Below are positions 37,517-47,290 of a stretch of DNA of 64,000 nucleotides, piece by piece. The DNA comes from Chlorobiota bacterium (GTDB lineage: Bacteria; Bacteroidota; Chlorobiia; Chlorobiales; Chlorobiaceae). Under the pieces are notes generated by a model. That model did not search any database. It saw only the letters and a program-made list of their open reading frames with translations, and was not told the DNA's origin. The stretch covers positions 1 through 64,000 of the forward strand of contig VGGK01000005.1 in assembly GCA_016868665.1 (NCBI GenBank), written 5' to 3'. A program made the translations under genes and the position numbers. Every line of letters begins with the position of its first letter. Within the stretch, counting starts at the first letter, position 1.

Positions 37517-38299
37517 TCAGAGCCTTGCTCCGCCAGAAATTTCAAGAATCTGTCCGGTAATGAAGGCGGCCTCGTCCGAAGCGAGAAAGAGGGCCGCTTT
37601 GGCAACGTCCAAAGGCTGGGCAACTCGATTGAGAGGATACCGGGTTGCGCTCTCCCGAAGAAGAGCCTCCCACCGCTCCCGTCCGAGCACTTTTCGGAAT
37701 ACCGGAACATCGACAAGCGCCGGAGCAAGCGCATTGACGGTTATATTGCTGCTGCCAAGCGTCATGGTAAGGGATCGTGTGAATGCCGCAATTCCTCCTT
37801 TGGCCGCAGCATAGGAAAACTGTCCCTGCGCACCCCTGTAAACCAGAGAACTCATCGTGACGATCCTGCCATACCGCTGATGTTTCATGATTCTTGCCGC
37901 TTCCCGGCAGCAGAGCATGCAAGAACGGAGATTGAGCCCAAGGTTGCTGTCGATAGCACTGCCGGTGATCTCATCAGGGGGAGTGAACGGGTCGAGATCG
38001 CCTCCGGCGATTGCGACCAGAATATCGAGCCTCTCGTGCCGTTCACGTATCGATGCAAACAGTGCGGCGATCTGCTCTTCGCTTTTCACATCGACAAAAA
38101 ACCATGAGGCATCTCCGCCCTGCTCCCTGATTTCTGCGCATACCGAATCGCAACCAGCGGTATCGATATCGCCAATGATAACGCGAGCCCCTTCTTCGGC
38201 AAAACATCGGGCTGTCGCGCTTCCTATACCTCCTGCGCCCCCTGTGATGAGAGCCGTTTTTCCTGTGAGTCTCATTGCCTGTGGCATGTAAATTATCAC
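37517..38299 (-). CDS. Short-chain dehydrogenase/reductase
   Basis: A 260-residue classical SDR. The NAD(P) site [20 protein letters not shown] (about 15-34), GDIDTAG, the VAIAGGDLD loop, and the catalytic Ser-Tyr-Lys (SSLVYRG, then FSYAAAKGG) are all present. It ends with the LEISGGARL tail common in FabG-like enzymes. It probably oxidises or reduces a hydroxyl or keto group of an unidentified substrate. It starts four bases inside the glycosyltransferase gene (overlapping ATGA), so translation is likely coupled. It is followed 110 bases on by the Nif11-type peptide gene. Confidence 0.85.
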   Translation of the reverse strand: MIIYMPQAMRLTGKTALITGGAGGIGSATARCFAEEGARVIIGDIDTAGCDSVCAEIREQGGDASWFFVDVKSEEQIAALFASIRERHERLDILVAIAGGDLDPFTPPDEITGSAIDSNLGLNLRSCMLCCREAARIMKHQRYGRIVTMSSLVYRGAQGQFSYAAAKGGIAAFTRSLTMTLGSSNITVNALAPALVDVPVFRKVLGRERWEALLRESATRYPLNRVAQPLDVAKAALFLASDEAAFITGQILEISGGARL

Positions 38300-39138
38300 T
38301 CGTAACTGGCGAACAGCTTGAAACCCATGAGGCTGGTCATGGATTGCACTGCGCAGTTGATCCTGCCGATGAACATATCAAGATCGGTAACCTCATGGCT
38401 TTTGTCAGCTGCCGCCTGTTCCATGAACTCGATAAACTGATGATAGCGCATGTCACCGATTCTCGACGACCAGGACACATTGGAAATCCGGAAAGCACAG
38501 AGCGGTTCGTCGAGCATATAGAGATCACCATGCTTGAGCAGCTGTATCCAGAAATCGAGATCGATGGTATAGGGTACGACAGCTCGGTAGCCGCTGATTC
38601 CGGAAATAAGTTCTGCGGGATAAAGCCCGCAAACCGGCTCGCCGATGATGTTGGTGCCCATCCGGATCATTTTTCGTATCACATCGACCGGTTCTATACG
38701 TCCGCCTGAGACAAAATTAACCTTCTTGATGAGCGGCTTGCCCTCGGGATCGATTATGGTTCTCGGACAACTGACCAGGCTGACCCCTGCATGCATGGGA
38801 TAATCGTAAACCGCAACCTGCTTTTCAAGGCATTCGGGAAAAAGTATATCGTCACCGCAAACCAGTTTGACGTACTTCCCCCGCACATTACTGATCGCTC
38901 GATTCCAGTTCTTTTCAGGACCAAGATTGACCGGATTCTTAAAAAGTTGAATCCGGGAATCGGAAAAAGATGCCGCGATATCGAACGACTCGTCGTTTGA
39001 AGCATCGTCATAAATAAGCAGTTCGAAATCAGTGAACGTCTGCGAGAGAATCGACTGTATGGTATCACCGATAAAACGCGCATTATTGTACATCGGAATA
39101 GCAACCGACACGAAAGGCCGGTTTCGTGAAAACTTCAT
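38296..39138 (-). CDS. Family 2 glycosyltransferase
   Basis: A 280-residue GT-A fold enzyme: [20 protein letters not shown] at the start, [12 protein letters not shown] (nucleotide site), and the DxD-like [20 protein letters not shown]. It has no membrane segments, so it is probably cytosolic or membrane-associated. It transfers a sugar from a nucleotide-sugar to an unknown acceptor. It overlaps the SDR by four bases and follows the pentapeptide-repeat gene by 39. It is one of two plausible tailoring enzymes in the Nif11 neighbourhood. The acceptor could equally be a surface glycan. Confidence 0.85.
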   Translation of the reverse strand: MKFSRNRPFVSVAIPMYNNARFIGDTIQSILSQTFTDFELLIYDDASNDESFDIAASFSDSRIQLFKNPVNLGPEKNWNRAISNVRGKYVKLVCGDDILFPECLEKQVAVYDYPMHAGVSLVSCPRTIIDPEGKPLIKKVNFVSGGRIEPVDVIRKMIRMGTNIIGEPVCGLYPAELISGISGYRAVVPYTIDLDFWIQLLKHGDLYMLDEPLCAFRISNVSWSSRIGDMRYHQFIEFMEQAAADKSHEVTDLDMFIGRINCAVQSMTSLMGFKLFASYE

Positions 39139-39177
39139 AGTGACCTCCTTGGAAACAGATCTCCGGACTTCCGGATG

Positions 39178-40440
39178 CTATTGAACAAACACCGCATCAT
39201 GACGCTCTGCCCATTCGGGCGTAGCTTTTTTGCCGGAATCGAGCACGGTTGCGGAGCAAACCTTCACGCCGTTCAGGCGGGCATGGCTGAGGTTTGCTCT
39301 CCAGAGATTCGCGCCGGAAAGATCGGCGCCTCCGAGATCGGCCTTTTCAAGACCGGCCTCGCGCAAATCGCATTCTGAAAGATCGGCATGACGCAGGTCG
39401 GCATCGAACAGATCGGCTTTTTTGAAACTGGCGCCACGCAGTCTAGCATGGGAGAGGTCGGCATGGCTCAGGTTTTTTGCGTCAAATTTCGCCCCCTGAA
39501 AATCGACGACCAGATCTCTCTGGCGTTTGCGCATGTCGTTCCATCCGGACGAACCCGACTTGAGCTTTCTGAACAGCTTCTGATCGTAAGCCGCGTTTTC
39601 ATTGCCCGACTTGCGCCAGATATTTCCTGTATTGTCACTCTTTTCCCGGTGCGGATTTGCTGTATGCGCAACCGCCGACAGCTTTATCGAAGATCCTTCA
39701 CCGGAAAATGTTGTTGCTCGTGTACCATCCTCTACCGCAGCGTCAACTGTTGGAGGTTTCGGCGTATCGTCCGAAAACAACGCCTGATGATCCGAAGCCC
39801 ATTCCGACGAAGCATATTTGCCGGACGACAGCACAGTCGCAGCTGAAACTCTGGCGCCCTGCATATCGGTGCGGCTCATATCCGCCCTCCACAGATAAGC
39901 CGCGCGAAAATCGGCGCCGGTAAGCACGGCGCCGGCAAGCACAGCTTCCCTGAAGTTGGTTTCCTGAAGATCGGCACCGCTGAAATCGACGTCCGTGCAA
40001 TCGGCTTTTTTCAGAACAGCCCCCCTCAGAGAGGCACCTTTCATCGACGCTCCTTCCAGCATGGCGCTCTCGATATCGGCTCGATCAAGCCTCGCATTAT
40101 CGAGCGAAGCCCTTACCAGAACTGCTCCGTTAAGCACTGAACCTTCGAGCTTTGCGCCTCTGAGCTTTGCGCCGGTAAGATCGGTATTGGCGAACTCGGC
40201 GCCTGACAGGTCGGCATTGCTGAAATCAGCGCCTCTGAGTTTCATGCCTTTGAGCTGTGCGCCTGAAAGATCGATGAGCGTCCCCTTCGACTCGATACGG
40301 AAACCATTCCAGGCTTTGACGCCGGTTCTGAGAATCTGCAGCTGCGAAGCATCGAACGCAGATGCCGGGGTAATCGCTGAATGCATGAGAACAGCCGCAA
40401 AAAGCAGCGAACGGATTGTCACGTTTCTTTTATTTGGCAT
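39178..40440 (-). CDS. Secreted pentapeptide-repeat protein
   Basis: A 420-residue protein with signal peptide from ATG 40438-40440 (MPNKRNVTIRSLLFAAVLMH, ending TPASA); a 15-residue-longer reading overlaps the upstream gene more. Two long blocks of A(D/N)LSX-type pentapeptide repeats (e.g. ADFSNADLSGAEFANTDLTG, ADLSHARLRGASFKKADLFD) surround a spacer of about 100 residues. Each block is followed by a similar WRADM/WRANLS end. These fold as right-handed quadrilateral beta-helices; function unknown, and such proteins vary widely. Its ATG lies 11 bases inside the COX-like gene upstream, so translation is probably coupled. Confidence 0.85.
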   Translation of the reverse strand: MPNKRNVTIRSLLFAAVLMHSAITPASAFDASQLQILRTGVKAWNGFRIESKGTLIDLSGAQLKGMKLRGADFSNADLSGAEFANTDLTGAKLRGAKLEGSVLNGAVLVRASLDNARLDRADIESAMLEGASMKGASLRGAVLKKADCTDVDFSGADLQETNFREAVLAGAVLTGADFRAAYLWRADMSRTDMQGARVSAATVLSSGKYASSEWASDHQALFSDDTPKPPTVDAAVEDGTRATTFSGEGSSIKLSAVAHTANPHREKSDNTGNIWRKSGNENAAYDQKLFRKLKSGSSGWNDMRKRQRDLVVDFQGAKFDAKNLSHADLSHARLRGASFKKADLFDADLRHADLSECDLREAGLEKADLGGADLSGANLWRANLSHARLNGVKVCSATVLDSGKKATPEWAERHDAVFVQ

Positions 40441-41737
40441 GACGTTCAAGATTTTCAAGGTTTTCGCGGTAGAGTTCAGGTGCAAGGTTTTTCAGGAGAT
40501 AACCAACGGAAAACCCGAAAACAATGCCTGAACAACCAAGAAGTATATCATTATCGAAAAAGAAGGCCAGCAGCACAGCCGTTGCCGAAAGGAGCATCAT
40601 CGTCAGTTGGCGGAACGCATGGCTCATGGCTTCGGAAGAGAGCAGTGCGGCAAGAGCGCTCTCGCTTCTGAGTTTTTCAAGAGAACCCGATCTCACTATT
40701 GAGGGCATGACGATATAGATCATGCCGATAAAGGAAAAGGTAATCCATCCGAGCAGTGCGGCATGGGTATGCGAATGGTAAATCCACATCTTGTCAATCC
40801 GAATGGGAGGATGGGAACCGAATGGTATGCCCTTGATATAATAAATGTTCATGATGCCGAAAGCGCTCGTTGCGAACAGGAGGGCGAGCCCGGTCAGCAG
40901 AAAAGCCAGCGCCGGATGACGGAAGCTCGTTTTGAAAAAATTGTGGAGATAAAGGGCAAATCCGCCAAGCATGGCCATGACCCCGAAAAGCAGGATATGA
41001 CTGATGATCATCATGCCTGAATAGTGGCCGATGAGGATAACGATGAGAAAAAGCAGCACGCCGCCGACAAATATATAGAACCAGAGACTGAAGAGGATTT
41101 TCATCAGCTCGCGTTTCGACGACCACCGCCATGCGTAGGTGTATAGAAAACCCATGACGCTGATGCTGAGCGGAAACGATGAACCAAGAAAATAAGCTGA
41201 CTGGGTCACGAAAAAAGGAATAAGGCCGCTATCGGGAAACGCCTCTTTCAGGCCAAGCGTAAACAGGCCGAGATTGGCGTTCAGAAGAAAAAGCACATCG
41301 AAAATATAATAGCGCACCGACACCTCTTTCCAGATGTTTTTTATGGAAAGCGTCGTAAAAATTTCGATAAGCGGACCGGCCACAAGAGCCATGAGAAAAA
41401 GACCCGTGGCGGCTTTCAGAAGAGGCCACTCTATCAGCACGGCAATGGTAATGGCGCCAACCGAACCAAGTACCGAAACAATATAGCGCATCTGTTTTCG
41501 AGGATTTACGACAAGCTCCGGATAGATCGCTGCCGTCAGGTAGCGGTTGAGCAGCAGGATAGCCAGATTACCGAACCCGACAAAAAAGATATAAGGATGA
41601 AGACGGTGCAGAAGATGGCTTCCGGTAAAGGCTCCCGTTGCCCCCAGAATGGCCGCAGCCGAAATGACGGTTACGGACACGGCGAAAAAACGCCGGACAA
41701 CCGTATCGAGGCTCATGTCAGATTGCGTATGGCACAT
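40430..41737 (-). CDS. Haem-copper oxidase subunit I-like membrane protein (solitary)
   Basis: About 435 residues with roughly 12 hydrophobic helices (e.g. FFAVSVTVISAAAILGATGA, ILLFGVMAMLGGFALYLH, LTMMLLSATAVLLAFFF). The segment WIYHSHTHAALLGWITFSFI resembles the haem/copper-site helix of cbb3-type or NorB-like subunit I. No subunit II, CcoO/CcoP or assembly genes are adjacent. It could be a haem-binding relative (NnrS-like) or an orphan oxidase subunit. The start is uncertain: ATG 41735-41737 or ATG 41714-41716, neither with a good ribosome site. It lies 7 bases after the DoxX-like gene. Confidence 0.5.
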   Translation of the reverse strand: MCHTQSDMSLDTVVRRFFAVSVTVISAAAILGATGAFTGSHLLHRLHPYIFFVGFGNLAILLLNRYLTAAIYPELVVNPRKQMRYIVSVLGSVGAITIAVLIEWPLLKAATGLFLMALVAGPLIEIFTTLSIKNIWKEVSVRYYIFDVLFLLNANLGLFTLGLKEAFPDSGLIPFFVTQSAYFLGSSFPLSISVMGFLYTYAWRWSSKRELMKILFSLWFYIFVGGVLLFLIVILIGHYSGMMIISHILLFGVMAMLGGFALYLHNFFKTSFRHPALAFLLTGLALLFATSAFGIMNIYYIKGIPFGSHPPIRIDKMWIYHSHTHAALLGWITFSFIGMIYIVMPSIVRSGSLEKLRSESALAALLSSEAMSHAFRQLTMMLLSATAVLLAFFFDNDILLGCSGIVFGFSVGYLLKNLAPELYRENLENLERHAK

Positions 41738-41744
41738 AAAAAAA

Positions 41745-42143
41745 TCAGCTGGTTTCCTTGAGTTTTTTCAACTCGAGAATTGCAATAAGCGAAAGACCGA
41801 TCAGCGAAACGTTCAGCGTCAGCGGATTGAAAGGCTCGGTAAAAAGATCCGGCTCGAAAATCAGCACATAAACCAGCAGCGCTGTGAGCGCCACGATATT
41901 GAACCGGTAAACCCATATCCGGCGTGTAAACAGAAGAATCAGACCGAAGATGATTTCTCCGGCGCCCATCCAGCCGACCGCCATGCAGGCCCACTCGTAG
42001 ACCGGTATGACATGTCCGAGCAGGTCGATCTCTCCTGAACTCCGGCAGGCAAGCTTCGGCACGGCCCCCTGATAGATCCAGGAAAACGAAAGAGCCATCC
42101 TGCTGATCAGAAGTGCCGGAGGAGAGACGAATGATGCTTGCAT
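41745..42143 (-). CDS. DoxX-like integral membrane protein
   Basis: A 132-residue protein with four hydrophobic helices: ISRMALSFSWIYQGAVPKL, VYEWACMAVGWMGAGEIIFG, FNIVALTALLVYVLIF and LNVSLIGLSLIAILEL. The length and the YQGAVPKLAC segment fit the DoxX-like group, whose members are linked to quinone or thiol redox systems but are largely uncharacterised. It is placed 107 bases after the RND pump gene and 7 bases before the COX-like gene, both on the same strand. Next to a haem-copper-like protein, a role in quinol handling is plausible but not shown. Confidence 0.7.
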   Translation of the reverse strand: MQASFVSPPALLISRMALSFSWIYQGAVPKLACRSSGEIDLLGHVIPVYEWACMAVGWMGAGEIIFGLILLFTRRIWVYRFNIVALTALLVYVLIFEPDLFTEPFNPLTLNVSLIGLSLIAILELKKLKETS

Positions 42144-42250
42144 ACTGAAACATATCAGGTGAATGGATACGGATCGCTTTCAGCAAGATAACAGTTCGGT
42201 ATAAAAGGAGACGCATGATAAAGACCATAAAAGCGGCTTCCATGAACCGT

Positions 42251-45200
42251 TCAGGAATGATCCCGGAATTTTGCGGCCGGACGAAGCCTGTTTACCAGCC
42301 GTTCAAATCGAAGCCTGAACCTTTCGAAACCGACATAGACCACCGGAATCACAAGCAGGGTAAGAAACATGGAACTGGCAAGTCCGCCTATCAGCGCTAC
42401 GGCAAGCCCCGATTTCCATTCCGAACCCGAACTTCCGGATAGGGCGATCGGCATAAGCCCGAAAACAAGGGTGAAGGTGGTCATCAGAATGGGACGCAGC
42501 CGATCCTTACCCGCTTCGATGATGGCTGCATGGAGGTCCATCCCTTCCACACGGAATTTCGTAATGAAATCGACCAGCAAAATGGCGTTTTTGCCAACAA
42601 GACCGACGAGCATGATGATGCCGAGGATGGTAAAGATACTGAGCGACTTGCCGAAAAGGGCTAATGCGAAAAGAGCGCCGATGATGGCAAGTGGAATGGA
42701 AAACATCACCACCATAGGCCAGATATAGGAATCGTAGAGAGCCACCATAATGAGATAGACAAAAACGATGGCAACCAGAAAAGCCATGAGCAACGTCGAA
42801 AAGGACTCTCCCTGGTGTTTCAGATCCGACTCGTAGGCATGACTCACCCTGGCGGGCATGGTGCCATCGCGTTTCATGTTGCCGATGATTCGCTCAATAT
42901 CCTGGCCGACGCTGCCGACCGGACGATCGATAACCTGCGCCTTAACCCAGACCGCACTGTTGCGGTCCTTGCGCTGGAGTTGCGAATAGCCCCGATCCTG
43001 CCCGAAGCTGACGAACTGCCCGAGACGCGCCAGATCACCCTGTGGCGTCCGGAACGCAAGCTGCCCTATGGTTCTCGTGTCCCGGCGGAAATGTTCGTCG
43101 AGCATGACACGGATATCGTATTCGTCATCGCCTTCCCGATACTTGCCCGCATCGTCCCCGGCATAAGCGGTACGAAGCGTCGCGCCGACATCCGATACGT
43201 TCAGGCCGAAAGAAGCCATCTTTTCCCGGTCGATTCTCGCCCTCAGTTCAGGACTGCCGATCGAAGAGGTCAGTTTGACGTCCGCAGTTCCCGGCACCGT
43301 TCCCAGACTGTCGCGAAGCGCTTCGGCGACTCGAAGCACCTCGCTGCGGAACGGTCCGCTGAAAATCACCATGACGGGCGTCTCGTTGGCCGTGCCGAAA
43401 ATACCGATAGGATTGATGCTTGCTTTCAATCCCGGAACATCCCGCAGCATGCCGCGCACCTCCTGCATGAAGCGGTCGGTCGAAACCGTGCGCTCTTCCT
43501 TTGGAACGAGCCGGATATTCAGCTCCGAAACGTTATCGGCGCTCTCGGTAAAAAATCCTTCGGTCGAAGCCCCGACGTTAGCGAGCACCTTTTGCACTTC
43601 GGGCTTCGAGGATAACCTTCGCTCGATCTGACGCGTCATGCTGTCAGTCTCTTCAAGTCGGGTTCCCGGTTCGTATTCCATCATCACGGAAAATTCGCCC
43701 CGGTCGGAAACTTCGATGAACTCCCCTCCGATAAAACCGAAAGCGAGCAGGCTGAATGAAAGCAGAAGGAGCACCGTGGCGCCCGTAACAACCTTCCAGC
43801 CATTGCGCAGGCTCCAGCCGAGCGTAATGGCATATATCTCCCGAAGACGCTGGAAGTTGCGCTCGAAACCGACAGCAAAACGCGAGAACGCATTAACCGG
43901 CTGCAGCTGTCCGACGCGTGAAAAACGAGAAGCGAGAAGCGGAGTCACTGTAAATGAGACGAAAAGACTTACCAAGGTGGACAGCACCATGACAACAGCG
44001 AATTCGCGAAGAATATTGCCGACGATGCCGCTGACGAGCGAGAGGGGAAGAAACACCACCACATCGACCAGCGTTATGGACAGCGCGGTAAAACCGATTT
44101 CATTTCTGCCTCGAAGCGCTGCCTCGCGAGGCTCCACCCCCTGTTCAAGGTAACGATAGATGTTTTCAAGCACCACGATCGAGTCATCGACAAGAATGCC
44201 CACGACAAGCGACAGGGAAAGCAGTGTCATGAGATTCAGCGAAAAATCGAACAGGTACATACCGATGAAGGTAGTGACCAGGGACGTCGGAATAGAGACC
44301 ATGACAATAAGAGAGTTGCGCAGACTGTGCAGGAAAAGCAGCATGACAAGCGCAACGAGCAGAATGGCGATTATCAGATCGTGCTGCACTGCTGTAACGG
44401 CTTCGATCGTAAAAATCGAAGCGTCCTGGGCGATATCGAAACGAAGATTTTCATCGCTGTAAAGGGTCTCGAGCGTTTTTATCTTATCGCGAACAAGGCG
44501 GCTGACATCGACCGTATTTGCATCGCTCTGCTTCATGACCATGAGCCCGACGGCGCTGCGCCCGTTGATGCGTGTCAGCGTGGTTATATCCCGGAACCCG
44601 TCGCGGACCTCGGCCACATCAGAAAGCCTTATGCTGCCGCCATCTCCATCTGTTCGCAGAACAAGCTGCTTCACCTCATCAAGCGATGCAAATTTTCCCG
44701 CCAGCCGCAGAACGAACTGGCGGTCAGCGGCATCGACGGTGCCGGTAGGAAAATCAAGGTTTGCCCGGCCTATTGAGCCGAGCGTTTCCGCAACAGTCAG
44801 ACCATAGGATTCAAGCCGTCCCGGATCGAGGTTCACTCTTATCTCCCGCTCCAGTCCGCCGGTCAGGTAGACCTGGCCAACACCTGCGATACTTGAGAAC
44901 TGGGGCCTGATATTATCCTTGAGCAGCTTATAGAATATTGCGTGAGGCAGCGAAGATGTTGCGCCGAAGCGAAGCACCGGAACTTCGTCGAGCGCGAATT
45001 TGCTGATTACCGGCTCTTTGGCATCATCGGGGAGCGTGCTGCGGATCTCGCTGATCTTGCGCTGGGCATCCTGCAGCGACTTGTCGACATCGGCATCGTT
45101 GGAAAACTCGATAGTGACAACAGACATCCCTTCGGACGATGTCGAGGAAACCGTCGAAATTTTCTCAAGAGCCGATACAGCCTCCTCGACCGGCCTGGTG

Positions 45201-45388
45201 ACGGACGTTTCGACCTCGGAGGGCGATGCTCCGGGATACTGCACGGCAACAGATACGACCGGCGGCGTCATCTTCGGCAGCAGCTCGTACTGGAGCTGCA
45301 GGTAACTGAACAGCCCGAGAATACCGAGGACGGAAAAAAGCACGACGATCAGGGTCGGTCGCTTTATGGACAGTTCGGTCAGGGTCAT
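42251..45388 (-). CDS. RND-family efflux pump (HAE1/AcrB type)
   Basis: A 1045-residue inner-membrane transporter. The first helix (PTLIVVLFSVLGILGLFSYL) and the TM4 motif LVVGILVDDSIVVLENIYRY carry the proton-relay Asp pair. Two large periplasmic loops and a second 6-helix set follow (MAFLVAIVFVYLIMVALYDS, ILGIIMLVGLVGKNAILLVD). The pattern is HAE1 (hydrophobe/amphiphile) rather than the heavy-metal group. Its start overlaps the membrane-fusion gene's stop by four bases. No TolC-like outer-membrane gene is beside it, so the third component must be encoded elsewhere. Substrate unknown. Confidence 0.93.
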   Translation of the reverse strand: MTLTELSIKRPTLIVVLFSVLGILGLFSYLQLQYELLPKMTPPVVSVAVQYPGASPSEVETSVTRPVEEAVSALEKISTVSSTSSEGMSVVTIEFSNDADVDKSLQDAQRKISEIRSTLPDDAKEPVISKFALDEVPVLRFGATSSLPHAIFYKLLKDNIRPQFSSIAGVGQVYLTGGLEREIRVNLDPGRLESYGLTVAETLGSIGRANLDFPTGTVDAADRQFVLRLAGKFASLDEVKQLVLRTDGDGGSIRLSDVAEVRDGFRDITTLTRINGRSAVGLMVMKQSDANTVDVSRLVRDKIKTLETLYSDENLRFDIAQDASIFTIEAVTAVQHDLIIAILLVALVMLLFLHSLRNSLIVMVSIPTSLVTTFIGMYLFDFSLNLMTLLSLSLVVGILVDDSIVVLENIYRYLEQGVEPREAALRGRNEIGFTALSITLVDVVVFLPLSLVSGIVGNILREFAVVMVLSTLVSLFVSFTVTPLLASRFSRVGQLQPVNAFSRFAVGFERNFQRLREIYAITLGWSLRNGWKVVTGATVLLLLSFSLLAFGFIGGEFIEVSDRGEFSVMMEYEPGTRLEETDSMTRQIERRLSSKPEVQKVLANVGASTEGFFTESADNVSELNIRLVPKEERTVSTDRFMQEVRGMLRDVPGLKASINPIGIFGTANETPVMVIFSGPFRSEVLRVAEALRDSLGTVPGTADVKLTSSIGSPELRARIDREKMASFGLNVSDVGATLRTAYAGDDAGKYREGDDEYDIRVMLDEHFRRDTRTIGQLAFRTPQGDLARLGQFVSFGQDRGYSQLQRKDRNSAVWVKAQVIDRPVGSVGQDIERIIGNMKRDGTMPARVSHAYESDLKHQGESFSTLLMAFLVAIVFVYLIMVALYDSYIWPMVVMFSIPLAIIGALFALALFGKSLSIFTILGIIMLVGLVGKNAILLVDFITKFRVEGMDLHAAIIEAGKDRLRPILMTTFTLVFGLMPIALSGSSGSEWKSGLAVALIGGLASSMFLTLLVIPVVYVGFERFRLRFERLVNRLRPAAKFRDHS

Positions 45389-46452
45389 TGGGGGCTTTTC
45401 TTTCCGTTTCGGGCAATAATCCGTACCTGCGCGCCATCCCGGAGCTCGTTCTGACCGTTGGTAACCACCAGTTCGCCTTCCGAAAGACCGGAAGAAACAG
45501 CAAGATAATCACCATACTCGCGACCTACAGTTATTTTACGTAAACGCGCCGTCTGGTTTTTCACGACATAGACTTCGGGGCTCAAGATGCTGCCGGAAAG
45601 CGCGGTTCGGGGAATGACCGGAACATTCCGCAATTCGCTCCCTTTCAGGATGACGCGCACGAACATGCCTGCACGCAAAGGCTCCGGTCCATGGTTCTCA
45701 AGTACGGCTTCGGCTTCGTAAGTACGGCCGGTTCCGGCCTTGCCGCTCAGCGTTCCAAGCAGGCCCTCCAGAGCAACCCCGTTACCTGCAAGCACGGTTA
45801 ACGGATACCCCGGAGCAATACCCCGAACCTCTTTTTCGGTAAGAAAAAACTTCACGCGCAAACGGGAAATATCCACAATATCGGCAACCTTCATTCCCGG
45901 CTGAACCATTTCGCCCTCATCGACCAGTTTACGGGATACGGTTCCTGCAACCGGAGCCGTGATTCTCGTGTAGCCGAACAGCTTGCGGGCTTCGATCATA
46001 TCGGTCTCAGCTTCCTGCCGCTTCAGGCGCATCGACTCGAAAACAGATACGGATACGGCGCCTTCAGCCTGAAGAGCCTTGTACCGGTCGAAATCAAGAA
46101 CGGCCTTCTCGTAGGCAATCTGCGCTTTTTTCAGCGAGGAGCGCTGCAATTCGTCATCCACCACAAACAGCAGATCTCCGGCCTTTTTTATGGAGCCGAC
46201 CTCCGCTGCTGTTTTTCTGACAAGTCCGGAAGTTTCCGAGCGAACCTCAACATCCGTGAACGCTTCAGCAGTTCCGGTCACCGAAAGAGAATCACGTAAC
46301 AACTCACGGCGAACCGGAAACGTCGCGACAGGAACAGCCTCCTGGTAAACCGGCGCCGTCTGAACCGGCTCACTCCGGTGCTGATACCACCAGAACATCC
46401 CGGAAAACAGGGCAATAAGAATGATCGATATCGCAATGTTCCTGATTTTCAT
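45385..46452 (-). CDS. RND membrane fusion protein (HlyD/AcrA type)
   Basis: A 355-residue periplasmic adaptor from ATG 46450-46452 (MKIRNIAISIILIALFSGMF), a start that leaves a clean N-terminal anchor. Biotinyl/lipoyl hairpin segments are VRSETSGLVRKTAAEVGSI and FGYTRITAPVAGTVSRKLVD; beta-barrel residues follow (VRVILKGSELRNVPVIPRTA). The coiled-coil hairpin is short (LKKAQIAYEKAVLDFDRYKA). It links the RND pump to an outer-membrane channel. It is the first gene of a long run ending at the hydrolase; the phosphate operon upstream ends in a weak hairpin at 46499-46518. Confidence 0.9.
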   Translation of the reverse strand: MKIRNIAISIILIALFSGMFWWYQHRSEPVQTAPVYQEAVPVATFPVRRELLRDSLSVTGTAEAFTDVEVRSETSGLVRKTAAEVGSIKKAGDLLFVVDDELQRSSLKKAQIAYEKAVLDFDRYKALQAEGAVSVSVFESMRLKRQEAETDMIEARKLFGYTRITAPVAGTVSRKLVDEGEMVQPGMKVADIVDISRLRVKFFLTEKEVRGIAPGYPLTVLAGNGVALEGLLGTLSGKAGTGRTYEAEAVLENHGPEPLRAGMFVRVILKGSELRNVPVIPRTALSGSILSPEVYVVKNQTARLRKITVGREYGDYLAVSSGLSEGELVVTNGQNELRDGAQVRIIARNGKKSPQ

Positions 46453-46498
46453 CGTATCGGACTTTATAACCATGATCACCAAACCTTATAACGCGAAA

Positions 46499-46518
46499 GG
46501 CGGAACATAAGCTCCGCC
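46499..46518 (-). terminator. Weak terminator between phoU-like and efflux genes
   Basis: GGCGGA (46499-46504) pairs with TCCGCC (46513-46518). On the minus strand it is followed by TTTCGCG, a poor T-run, so read-through into the efflux genes is possible. Confidence 0.4.
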
Positions 46519-46558
46519 CTCACTGAAAAAAACAAACGGCAACAACCGCTCTGCGCCT

Positions 46559-47290
46559 TCAGCAGAAATTGCTCGAAATGGAGCACGAAATATCGGCAGA
46601 AGCCTTCACATGATTGAGAATCGAAAGAATGCCTGTCAGGTTCGTGATATTCTGGTCGTTCACAGAAGACCTGATCTTATCCACCGCCCTGTCGTAGAGT
46701 TCCTGGATCTCCTTCATCATATCAAGCGTCTCCCTTGCGTGCTTCGAATTACCGCTCACGAAAGCCTCGACGGCTTTCTTGATCATTTCCGCGGTAATAT
46801 CGCCCATCGGCTTCAGGCCGTACTCATCCTTGTGCAGATCCTGAACATTAGCGAACTGTACGTAAGCTGTCTTGTCGGCAATGTTGAGCGCGAACTGCGC
46901 AATGCGCTCGAGTTCCTGCAGGATCATGCGGGCATCACGCACGACGGCAAGCTGCTCCTCGTTCAGACCCTGGAACGCAGAATAGGAAAGAGTGAGATAC
47001 TCCACTTCGAACTTTCCTTTCTGGATGTACTCCTCATCAAACTTGAAAGCTGAAGCGGCAAGCTCCACGTTTTTCTTCGTTGAAGCACGTATGGCGAGCA
47101 TCAGGTTGTTTTCGACATTCGAAGAGAGCTTCGTCAGCTTCTGCTTGAGCGATTCAAGCTGAATATGAACCGCCTCCCTTGGTTTGGTGGAAAGATTGAA
47201 CTTCGCCGGATCGATCTGGATGGTAAATGCTTTCGGTGTTTCAGCGGCTTTCGGGGCATCTCCGAAAATCTTGCCAAGAAGATTTGCCAT
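46559..47290 (-). CDS. PhoU-like protein (second copy)
   Basis: A 243-residue helical protein of PhoU type: EAVHIQLESLKQKLTKLSSN, AVVRDARMILQELERIAQFA, ITAEMIKKAVEAFVSGNSKH, TLDMMKEIQELYDRAVDKI. The E/DxxxD metal-binding patterns of PhoU are only partly visible. The tail ends CSISSNFC with two Cys, which is unusual. It is 128 bases after phoU, on the same strand; that gap shows AT-rich sequence (TATAAA-like box) that could hold its own promoter. A distinct role from the main PhoU is likely but unknown. Confidence 0.75.
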   Translation of the reverse strand: MANLLGKIFGDAPKAAETPKAFTIQIDPAKFNLSTKPREAVHIQLESLKQKLTKLSSNVENNLMLAIRASTKKNVELAASAFKFDEEYIQKGKFEVEYLTLSYSAFQGLNEEQLAVVRDARMILQELERIAQFALNIADKTAYVQFANVQDLHKDEYGLKPMGDITAEMIKKAVEAFVSGNSKHARETLDMMKEIQELYDRAVDKIRSSVNDQNITNLTGILSILNHVKASADISCSISSNFC

